The position numbers and the translations under genes were made by a program. Positions 57,202 through 64,000 of a DNA stretch of 64,000 nt are shown one piece after another. Position 1 is the stretch's first letter. The number at the start of each line of letters is the position of its first letter. Under the pieces are notes generated by a model. The model searched no databases, was not told the DNA's origin, and saw nothing but the letters and a program-made list of their open reading frames with translations. This DNA is from Rhizobium sp. NFR03 (GTDB lineage Bacteria > Pseudomonadota > Alphaproteobacteria > Rhizobiales > Rhizobiaceae): the NCBI RefSeq assembly GCF_900111275.1, contig NZ_FOGR01000001.1, positions 372,001 through 436,000 on the forward strand, in the 5' to 3' direction.

Positions 57202-58404
57202 TCAGCCATTACGGGAGAAGAGCGAAGCGAGCGTCTTCGAAGGCTTGGAGAAGCCACCCTTCATGCTCTTCACGATAACCATCTGGGTCACCTCGCCGCG
57301 TTTGAAGGCCTTGAGGAAGCGAGGATAGTCGGCGAAGGCGACGCAGCCATGGCTGTCGCCTCGGTTGCGCAGAAGGTAGCTGTGCGCCAGCAGTCCCACG
57401 CGACCATGCGGGGCGACACCGTCGATCGGCGTCAGGCGAACGGCCTCGACCCCATGGAACAGCGCTTCGCGCATCGTCACCTTGTAGGTGCCGGGCGGTG
57501 TCGGGCCCTTCATCGGTATATGCACGGCGTCGGGATTGTCACGCAGTTTGCCGATCCCGGAATGCGCTTCCAGTCTCTCGCCATTCGGCATGTGCACGAC
57601 GCCGGCCGAGATGTCGTAATAGGCGACGCCCTTCCGGCTGCCGAACAGCGGCTTGCGCGGCGCCATCGATGGCTCGTCGTCTTCCATGTCGATCGGTGCG
57701 TTCGGCTTGGCATAGGCGAGTTGCACCGGCGGCTTGCGAGGGCGCTCGGCGGCGGTCGGGGTATCGTCCGCCTCGATCGTCATGCCGGGACGCGACAGCG
57801 GCAGCGGTCCGAGATCCGGCAGATGCTCGGTCGTCTCATCATCGTTGAGAACAAGACTGAAGGGCTTGGGCAACGATCCGGTCGGCAGGGCATCCGGCTC
57901 CAGCATCGCATTTTCACGAAGGGGAACGACGACATCCGGACGGGCTTCCAGCGACGCGACCTGAACAGGAGCGGGTGTCGCCGGCTTGGGTGGCAATGCG
58001 GCGAGCACGACGCGGTGAACGGTGCTGGCGGACGCGATCTGCGGCTGCGTTCTCGCCGCAGCCACGGCCACGACCGGCGTCTTCACGAGACGCGAGAACT
58101 TCGCCACATGCACGATCCGCTCACCCACCGGGCCGCGAGGAATGGCATTCAGACCGAGCGATGTCTCGAATGTCGGCCGCCCACCGGTCGCAAGATCGCC
58201 CGCCACACCATGCATGGTCAGGATGGTGCCCATAAGCCAGCCAAGGCCCGCCAGGCCGACACCTGCGGCAAGGAGGCCGGGGACGAGGCGTGAGCGCTGC
58301 GGTTTCGCAGAGCCGGAAGAGCGCGGCGAATGGGACTGCTGGCGGAGGGGCCGCGTCTGCGAACGCGTATCGACCTGTCGAACATTCTCAATCGCTAGCG
58401 CCAT
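57202..58404 (-). CDS. DUF2778 (L,D-transpeptidase-like) membrane protein
   Basis: 400 residues from the ATG at 58404. A single membrane helix (RLVPGLLAAGVGLAGLGWLMGTIL) near residue 40 leaves the long Pro-rich linker and C-terminal domain in the periplasm. The last 150 residues have YYDISAGVVHMPNGERLEAHSGIGKL and the catalytic-looking His/Cys pair HSYLLRNRGDSHGCVAFADY, similar to the YkuD SHGC motif. DUF2778 includes the type VI effector Tlde1, which cleaves or exchanges peptidoglycan. No immunity gene is adjacent here, so a housekeeping cell-wall role is more likely. Confidence 0.85.
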   Translation of the reverse strand: MALAIENVRQVDTRSQTRPLRQQSHSPRSSGSAKPQRSRLVPGLLAAGVGLAGLGWLMGTILTMHGVAGDLATGGRPTFETSLGLNAIPRGPVGERIVHVAKFSRLVKTPVVAVAAARTQPQIASASTVHRVVLAALPPKPATPAPVQVASLEARPDVVVPLRENAMLEPDALPTGSLPKPFSLVLNDDETTEHLPDLGPLPLSRPGMTIEADDTPTAAERPRKPPVQLAYAKPNAPIDMEDDEPSMAPRKPLFGSRKGVAYYDISAGVVHMPNGERLEAHSGIGKLRDNPDAVHIPMKGPTPPGTYKVTMREALFHGVEAVRLTPIDGVAPHGRVGLLAHSYLLRNRGDSHGCVAFADYPRFLKAFKRGEVTQMVIVKSMKGGFSKPSKTLASLFSRNG

Positions 58405-58595
58405 GGAACTCTTTACCCAAATTGTTACGCAATTCGAAAACAGCACTACGCACTGTCGTCGAAGCCGGCCGTTTGGGTTGCCTGGCGCTGATGTTGCGCG
58501 CTCCCTAGAACACTGCGGCTAGGCGAAAGAATGGCGAAACATGGTAACCATTTCCTTTACGGGCCTCCCGAAATCTTCGGATTGTCGAAAATGAA

Positions 58596-58622
58596 AAAGC
58601 CGCGGGACCCGCCCGCGGCTTT
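58596..58622. terminator. Terminator after the YeeE-family gene
   Basis: Perfect 11-bp stem AAAGCCGCGGG / CCCGCGGCTTT with 5-nt loop, 26 bp past the YeeE-family stop, with TTTTTCATTTT downstream on the minus strand. Confidence 0.88.
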
Positions 58623-58647
58623 CTTCGATTCGCGATTTTGGTGCTGC

Positions 58648-59886
58648 TCAGCCGTCGATGCGCGCTGGAGCTCGCCTTTCCAGGAAGAACCAAGGCCGAA
58701 GCCGAACCCCCAGCACGTTGCCCGCGAAGGCGGCGACCGCCCAGAGATACCCATGCAGACTGCCCGACGCGATGCCGGAGAAATAGGCCCCGATGTTGCA
58801 GCCATAGGCGATACGGGCGCCATAGCCGAGCAGAAGACCGCCCGCCACCGCCGCAAGGATGGACCTCAGCGGGATATCGAGGCTCGGCGCGAAACGCCCC
58901 GCAAGCGATGCGGCCAGCATAGCGCCCGCAATCAGACCGAAATCCATGACCGAGGTGACATCGGCAAAGACGCTTTCACTCAGCGCCCTGGCGTTGGCCG
59001 GCGTCTGCCAGTAGGCCCAGGCGGCAGGATCGAACCCGACGAACTGCGCGCCCTTGGCACCCCAGAGCGCGAAGGCAGACGTGATGCCCCAAGGCCGGCC
59101 CGCAAGTGCCAGCGTCGCAAAGTTGAGAAGCGCCAAGGCGACAGCGCCCGAGACCAGCGGCCATGGCCCCCGCAGAACTCGGCCGAACCCGCTCCGCGAC
59201 GATGAGGGCGCCTGCTCCAGCGAACCGTTCCGCCGCCGCTCCACGATGACGGTCAAACCCGCAATGGCGGCAAAGATGACGAGAGAGACGGCGATCCCGC
59301 CCCAGGCGCCGAAACTCTGCACCAGCGAAATAGGCGGCAGCGACGGCAGGCTCGTCCACCAGTCGAAATGCACCGTGGCAACGACCGAGCCGATGACGAA
59401 GAACAGAAGCGTCACCAGCATGCGCGCATTGCCGCCGCCAGCGGTAAAGAGCGTGCCGGACGCGCATCCGCCACCAAGCTGCATGCCGATGCCGAACATG
59501 AACGCGCCGACGATAACGCCGAGGCCGGCCGGAGACACGGAACCCTTCACAGGATTTCCGAAGAGCGTGCCATCGGCCAACGCCGGGAAGAACAGGATGA
59601 CCGCCAGCGCCAGCAGAACCATCTGAACCCGAAGCCCGCGCCCGCGGCCTTCCGCGATGAAGACCCGCCACGCGGAGGTAAAGCCGAACGCAGCGTGATA
59701 AAGCGAGATACCCAGCGCGCCGCCCACCAGGAAGAGCGCACCCTGAATTGGGCCGTAGACGAGGCCGAGAAGCAAAGTACCGAGTAGCAGGACGGCGATG
59801 GCGACCAATCCGGGCGCCCCGAGGTTCGGCGCACCAGCAGGCGAAGCCTTGGATGGTGATACTGTTGAAGAGGAAAGAACGGACAT
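58648..59886 (-). CDS. YeeE/YedE-family thiosulfate or sulfur transporter
   Basis: 412 residues from the ATG at 59886 (GGAGG 9 nt upstream); the frame open to 60048 is not supported. About nine to ten membrane helices. The two pore motifs with conserved Cys are GIGMQLGGGCASGTLFTAGGG and GYGARIAYGCNIGAYFSGIASGSLHGYLW in outline, as in the thiosulfate importer TsuA (YeeE). It is the fused long form. No rhodanese or TusA gene is adjacent. Uptake of thiosulfate or another sulfur compound is likely. Confidence 0.9.
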   Translation of the reverse strand: MSVLSSSTVSPSKASPAGAPNLGAPGLVAIAVLLLGTLLLGLVYGPIQGALFLVGGALGISLYHAAFGFTSAWRVFIAEGRGRGLRVQMVLLALAVILFFPALADGTLFGNPVKGSVSPAGLGVIVGAFMFGIGMQLGGGCASGTLFTAGGGNARMLVTLLFFVIGSVVATVHFDWWTSLPSLPPISLVQSFGAWGGIAVSLVIFAAIAGLTVIVERRRNGSLEQAPSSSRSGFGRVLRGPWPLVSGAVALALLNFATLALAGRPWGITSAFALWGAKGAQFVGFDPAAWAYWQTPANARALSESVFADVTSVMDFGLIAGAMLAASLAGRFAPSLDIPLRSILAAVAGGLLLGYGARIAYGCNIGAYFSGIASGSLHGYLWAVAAFAGNVLGVRLRPWFFLERRAPARIDG

Positions 59887-60099
59887 GAGGGTAAGCCTCC
59901 AGTTTCCTTGGATATAGGAAGCGCGCCTTGATGCTTCGAGCAATCCCGTTCTACCTTCGGTAAAGATGGTGGAAAGATATTCCGGCAGCGACAAACCTTC
60001 CCTTGCGGCGTGCCCGCACGCAGACATTTCATCGCCGATGGCTTGCATTGCCCTCGGCCACGCTTATCTCGGCTGTGAACCCGATCCGGAGATCTGCCG

Positions 60100-60600
60100 A
60101 TGCCCCTGCCCAAAATCCGCCTTGCCGCCGCTGCCGCCCTCTTGAGCTTCGCCGCCCTTTTGGCACCGGCCGCCGCCGAAACCGTTGGTGATGTCGGCGT
60201 CGACTGGACCGGGAACGATATCATCGTGGACGCCGTCAGCGATCCGAAGATCGAGGGCATCACCTGCCACGTGACCTATTTCGACCGCGGCGTGATCGAC
60301 CGGCTTCGCAAGGGCAACTGGTTCGAAGACCCTTCGAACAATTCCATCGCCTGCCGCCAGACCGGCCCTGTCGTCATCGACGATATCGATCTGTCGAAGG
60401 AGGGTGAGGAAGTGTTTCGCTCCGGCCTGTCCCTGATCTGGAAGTCGCTGCAGGTGACCCGCATCTACGATCGCAAGAACAATACGCTGATCTATCTCGC
60501 CCATTCACGTCAGGTCGTGGAAGGATCGGCGAAGATGTCGATCTCGACCGTACCGCTCTTCAACCAGCAGGTGACATGGAAGAAAGGCGCGCCGCAATAA
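60100..60600 (+). CDS. CreA-family periplasmic protein
   Basis: 166 residues. A signal peptide occupies about residues 1-26 (LAAAAALLSFAALLAPAAA, cleavage after AAA). The mature part is VGDVGVDWTGNDIIVDAV, DPKIEGITCHVTYFDRG, and CRQTGPVVI with two Cys that may pair. CreA proteins are widespread in proteobacteria and of unknown role. It stands alone. Confidence 0.9.
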   Translation: MPLPKIRLAAAAALLSFAALLAPAAAETVGDVGVDWTGNDIIVDAVSDPKIEGITCHVTYFDRGVIDRLRKGNWFEDPSNNSIACRQTGPVVIDDIDLSKEGEEVFRSGLSLIWKSLQVTRIYDRKNNTLIYLAHSRQVVEGSAKMSISTVPLFNQQVTWKKGAPQ

Positions 60601-60628
60601 GGCGCACCCCATCTCGGCGAGAGCGGCA

Positions 60629-61264
60629 TCAGGTTCGCGTCTCGCTGAGAACCGTATCCGAGGTGACCACGGCAATTCCCGCCTGCGTCATCTCGTCGAT
60701 CGCGGCCCGGACACCCTCCGGATCGATCCCGCGACTGGCGTCCTCGATGAACCGGATATGCACCTCCGGCATCATGGCACGCGCATCGAGCGCGGAGAAT
60801 TTCACGCAATAATCCGTCGCCAGTCCGCAAATATCGAGCCGTGTCACGCCACGCGCGATGAGAAGCTCGGAGAGCCCCGTCAGCGCCGTCTGATCATTGT
60901 CGCGAAAGGCGGAGTAGCTGTCGACGGTGCGGTCGAGGCCCTTGCGCTGGATCGCGTCGATCCGGCTCTGGTCGAGATCCGGGCGAAGGGCCGCATCCTC
61001 GGTCCCTTCGACGCAATGATCCGGCCACAACATCTGCGGCTGGCCGTTCAGCGTTCCCATGGTGAAGGGAACCGCGCCTTCATGCTGCGAGGCGAAACTG
61101 CCGTGATCGGCCGGATGCCAGTCCTGCGACGCGACGACGAGATCGTAGCCACCGTCGGCCATCAGCCGGTTGGCAACGGGTACGATGGCGTCACCACCGG
61201 GCACGGGAAGATTGCCGCCGGGGCAGAAGCCGTTCTGGATGTCGACAAGCAAGAGGCATTTCAT
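60629..61264 (-). CDS. pncA: Nicotinamidase/pyrazinamidase
   Basis: 211 residues. The isochorismatase-like fold shows the catalytic Asp in LLVDIQNGFCPGG, metal ligands in QDWHPADHGSFAS and the nucleophile Cys in ICGLATDYCVKFSALDAR. It hydrolyses nicotinamide to nicotinate for NAD salvage, and would also activate pyrazinamide. It is converging with creA and downstream of the chemotaxis operon but separated by a hairpin. Confidence 0.95.
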   Translation of the reverse strand: MKCLLLVDIQNGFCPGGNLPVPGGDAIVPVANRLMADGGYDLVVASQDWHPADHGSFASQHEGAVPFTMGTLNGQPQMLWPDHCVEGTEDAALRPDLDQSRIDAIQRKGLDRTVDSYSAFRDNDQTALTGLSELLIARGVTRLDICGLATDYCVKFSALDARAMMPEVHIRFIEDASRGIDPEGVRAAIDEMTQAGIAVVTSDTVLSETRT

Positions 61265-61318
61265 CGGCCGTGCATCTCCCGAGACGTGATCTGGTGCGAC
61301 AGAGCATAGACCGACCCT

Positions 61319-61342
61319 GCATGCCGGGCCAGCCCGGCATGC
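61319..61342 (-). terminator. Hairpin after cheW
   Basis: GCATGCCGGGC / GCCCGGCATGC, an 11-bp palindrome with a 2-nt centre (10 bp plus 4-nt loop in practice), 38 bp past the cheW stop. No T-run; probable terminator of the chemoreceptor-cheW transcript. Confidence 0.55.
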
Positions 61343-61379
61343 GTTGTCAGAACGAGAGACAGTCGATCAGGCAGACCGA

Positions 61380-61844
61380 TCAGGCGGCCTGGGCCAGCTC
61401 GTCGGCGATAACGGTGTCGAGGTTCAGGAAGCAGACCATCGTCTTTTCCAGCGCCACGATGCCTCGGCAGAAGGCCCGCTGTGCTTCAGGAATGATTTCC
61501 GGTGCCGACTGCAGATCCTCGCTGCGGATCGTCATCATGTCAGAGACCTGTTCGACCAGCAGGCCGACCAGCTTGCCGGCGATATCCGTAACGATGATGG
61601 CGGAACGTTCCGACGGTTCCGTCATGTTCATGCCGAGGCGGCAGGCCATGTCGATGACGGGGATCACGGCGCCGCGCAGGTTGATGAGCCCGAGGACGTA
61701 AGGCGGCGTATGCGGCATCGGCGTCACCGGCGCCCAGCCACGAATTTCGCGGATCGCCATGATGTCGATGCAGAATTCCTGGTTGCCGAGATGGAAGGAC
61801 ACGATTTCCATCGAGCTCCCCGACTGTTTGGACGTGATGTTCAT
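61380..61844 (-). CDS. cheW: Chemotaxis coupling protein CheW
   Basis: 154 residues from the ATG at 61844, two bases after the receptor stop. The CheW fold is clear: EIVSFHLGNQEFCIDIMAIREIRGWAPVTPMPHTPPYVLGLINLRGAVIPVIDM in outline, then SAIIVTDIAGKLVGLLVEQVSDM and RGIVALEKTMVCFLNLD. It bridges chemoreceptors to CheA. It follows a membrane receptor gene but no cheA lies in the window. Coupling of both genes implies this CheW serves that receptor. Confidence 0.95.
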   Translation of the reverse strand: MNITSKQSGSSMEIVSFHLGNQEFCIDIMAIREIRGWAPVTPMPHTPPYVLGLINLRGAVIPVIDMACRLGMNMTEPSERSAIIVTDIAGKLVGLLVEQVSDMMTIRSEDLQSAPEIIPEAQRAFCRGIVALEKTMVCFLNLDTVIADELAQAA

Positions 61845-61846
61845 GA

Positions 61847-63910
61847 TCAGAATTCTTCCCATTGATCGTTGGAACTGGAGGCCGACGGCGATGCGAACGC
61901 GCCGGAAAGCTTGCCCATCAGCGCCTTGGCGGGCGACGGGGCCGGGCGCGAATTCGCGGCAGCCGGCTTTATGGTTGCAGGGCGGATAGCAACAGGGCTT
62001 TTGGCGGACGAGGTCTTCGTCGGCGCAGCAGGGCGATAGCTTGACGACGACGTGGCTGTGCGGGTCGAACGCGAAGTCGACGAAGCCGAAGCATAGGAAG
62101 CCGCGTCACCACCGATGGCGAACTGTGCGATCAGGCTCGAAAGGCTCTCCGCATCCTGCGCAAGCGTATGGCTGGACGCATTGGTCTGCTCCACCATGGC
62201 CGCATTCTGCTGCGTCATCTGGTCGAGCTGGCCAATCGCGATATTGATCTCGGTCAGCCCGGTCGATTGCTCGCGGGCCGCAACGACGATGGTGCGCATA
62301 TGCTCGTTGATCTGCTCCACATCCGTGCCAATGCGACCGAGCGCATCGCCGGTTTCCTGAACAAGCCGTACGCCGGTGCCAACCTCGGTCGAGGAGCGGT
62401 TGACGAGGCCCTTGATGTCTTTGGCGGCACCGGCCGCTCTCTGGGCCAGTTCGCGAACTTCCTGCGCGACGACCGCAAAACCCTTGCCGGCTTCCCCAGC
62501 GCGCGCGGCCTCGACACCGGCATTCAGCGCGAGAAGATTGGTCTGGAAGGCGATTTCGTCGATCACGTTGATGATCTTGCCGATTTCGGCGGACGCATCC
62601 TCGATACGCGCCATGGCTGCGACGGCTTCGCCGACGATCCGGCCGGACTCCTCGGCGTTGGCATGGGTGCGGCTGACCATCTGGCTCGCCTCTTCCGCCT
62701 TCTCCGTCGCGGTGCGAACGGTGACGGTGATCTGATCGAGCGCAGCGGAGGTTTCCTCCAGCGAGGCCGCCTGCTGTTCCGTACGCTTGGCAAGATCGTC
62801 CGCCGCAGACCGCATCTGGCGTCCGTTGGCGGTGATCGAAGCACTGTTGTCGCGCATGCCAGAAAGAACGTTGCGGAGCTTTTCCACGGCCTGATTGAAA
62901 TCGAGGCGAAGCGATTCGAGATCGGCGCGGAACGGCGTGTCGATGGCAACCGTCAGCTGGCCATCGGCAAGCTTGTTCAGCGCCTGGCCGAGTGCACTGA
63001 CGGCAACCTGAACCTGGCGAGCATCGTCGGCCGCCGTCATTTCGCGCTGACGACGATCGGTATCGTTGAGGCTGCGGCTGTCCGCGGCATCGCGCTCCAG
63101 CCGCTGCTTGTCGATAGCATCGGTACGGAAGCGGTCAACACAGCGGGCCATGTCACCGATTTCATCGCTGCGCTCCACCGCGCCGACGGGCGTGGCGTAA
63201 TCGCCGCCATGAATGCGCTGCATGCTGTCGCGAACACCGAGGATGCCCCGACGCAGGATATTGCCCTGAACCGTCAGAAGCCCGAGAACGAATACCATAG
63301 CGCCGAGGCCGCAGACGAACTGCCAGACGAAAGCCGAGCGCGATATCGCGTTTGCCTCTTCGACACGCATGCGCATCAGCGTCATGCTGGTATCCGCCAG
63401 ACTGTTAAAGCGCTCCGTCAGTTGCGAACCCGCCGCGTCGATCCGGTCATCGGCGGCATCGAATGCGGCTTCGTCGGCGCCCGCTTCGACCAGAGCCTTC
63501 AGGTCCGTCTGTATGGATCGCGTCAATTCGGAAATCATCTGGGGAACGCCGTCCCCGAGGTTCGGCTCACCGATACCCGCTGCGAGAGCGGCAATCTCGC
63601 CACTGGCGGAAGTCAGGGTCGATGCGGCCGCATCGATTTCCTTCATCCGGTCGGGCGCGATAACCCTGGCATCCTTGTCAACAATCGTGTCCATGGCAGC
63701 CAGGACAAGGTTGAGGCTCGCAACGCGTAGCTGGATGGCCCGGTTTTCCGCTGTCTTCGCGACGCTCGCCTCGGCAAGGACGCGCTCGATCTGCCGATGC
63801 TCATACCAGCCGGTGGCGAGGATCGCACTAATTCCGACGAAGGTAACGACACCCAGCGTGGCAAGCCTCTGGCTTACGGTCAGGGATTTCTGGCGTGTCT
63901 CATGATGCAT
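61847..63910 (-). CDS. Membrane methyl-accepting chemotaxis protein
   Basis: 687 residues. Transmembrane helices at about 17-37 and 195-217 flank a helical ligand domain of roughly 155 residues, four-helix-bundle-like. A HAMP domain follows (about 220-270) and then a signalling domain with [24 protein letters not shown] and flanking methylation helices. After a Ser/Ala/Pro-rich linker it ends QWEEF, the CheR/CheB tether. The ligand is unknown. It is followed at once by cheW, its likely partner. It contrasts with the soluble, tetherless receptor at 3750-5459. Confidence 0.95.
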   Translation of the reverse strand: MHHETRQKSLTVSQRLATLGVVTFVGISAILATGWYEHRQIERVLAEASVAKTAENRAIQLRVASLNLVLAAMDTIVDKDARVIAPDRMKEIDAAASTLTSASGEIAALAAGIGEPNLGDGVPQMISELTRSIQTDLKALVEAGADEAAFDAADDRIDAAGSQLTERFNSLADTSMTLMRMRVEEANAISRSAFVWQFVCGLGAMVFVLGLLTVQGNILRRGILGVRDSMQRIHGGDYATPVGAVERSDEIGDMARCVDRFRTDAIDKQRLERDAADSRSLNDTDRRQREMTAADDARQVQVAVSALGQALNKLADGQLTVAIDTPFRADLESLRLDFNQAVEKLRNVLSGMRDNSASITANGRQMRSAADDLAKRTEQQAASLEETSAALDQITVTVRTATEKAEEASQMVSRTHANAEESGRIVGEAVAAMARIEDASAEIGKIINVIDEIAFQTNLLALNAGVEAARAGEAGKGFAVVAQEVRELAQRAAGAAKDIKGLVNRSSTEVGTGVRLVQETGDALGRIGTDVEQINEHMRTIVVAAREQSTGLTEINIAIGQLDQMTQQNAAMVEQTNASSHTLAQDAESLSSLIAQFAIGGDAASYASASSTSRSTRTATSSSSYRPAAPTKTSSAKSPVAIRPATIKPAAANSRPAPSPAKALMGKLSGAFASPSASSSNDQWEEF

Positions 63911-64000
63911 GATCGAGGTCCGGAATGGCGCGAACCGTGTCGCGCGCAGGTGGGATAGCAGCGGTCACAGATGGCGATGGCGGGAACGGCCGACCTCATG

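Overview
The window is about 62-64% GC, densely packed chromosomal DNA from an alphaproteobacterium, most likely a member of the Rhizobiaceae. The strongest evidence is a circularly permuted two-piece tmRNA gene encoding the tag ANDNYAEARLAA, next to an alphaproteobacterial-type SspB adaptor. Rhizobial family markers agree: DUF4169, DUF2778, an AsmA-like giant, and the runs thyA-folA-hflK-hflC-degP and ilvI/ilvH-miaA-serB. No insertion sequence, prophage, CRISPR array or plasmid function was seen. Most of the window is core genome, with small accessory insertions.

Layout. 1-3.6 kb: a four-carbon acid sugar locus (pdxA2-like dehydrogenase end, iron alcohol dehydrogenase, GntR regulator, DUF1537 kinase) that should convert a tetronate to dihydroxyacetone phosphate. 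3.7-5.5 kb: a soluble PAS-PAS chemoreceptor. 5.5-7.5 kb: an arsenic operon (arsR-acr3-arsC). 7.66 kb: tRNA-Lys(CTT). 7.8-26.1 kb: mostly single-gene units, including PhzF-like, Nudix, nuclease, two aldo-keto reductases, SHOCT protein, aminotransferase, ilvC with a TetR gene, Lrp/racemase and HxlR/quinone reductase divergent pairs, pdxJ, a RecD-like helicase and an AbrB-family membrane protein.

26.2-29.6 kb: the acetolactate synthase operon ilvI-ilvH, preceded by an Ile/Val/Leu-rich leader peptide and attenuator, and interrupted by a VapBC-type toxin-antitoxin pair whose toxin carries an in-frame TGA. 29.7-41.8 kb: HerA-like ATPase, miaA and serB (divergent with overlapping start codons), degP, a PhnA-like protein, an ACT protein, hflK-hflC, thyA-folA and a transglutaminase-like protein. 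41.9-43.6 kb: ssrA, sspB, DUF4169 and a ribbon-helix-helix protein, which puts trans-translation tagging beside its degradation adaptor. 43.7-64 kb: AsmA-like protein, FAD-linked lactate/glycolate dehydrogenase, RND efflux pair, UvrD helicase, spermidine-synthase-like enzyme, DUF2778 protein, YeeE transporter, CreA, nicotinamidase, and a CheW plus chemoreceptor operon.

Many coordinates of short sites were counted by eye and could be off by one or two bases. Start codons were moved inward from the longest open frame wherever family length or a Shine-Dalgarno sequence supported it. No single system here is certain to be undescribed. The most promising leads are the toxin-antitoxin insertion in ilvIH with its nonsense codon, a sequence motif shared by the SspB tail and the DUF4169 head, a 32-codon membrane peptide with an excellent ribosome site, and the acid sugar locus with an extra iron alcohol dehydrogenase.
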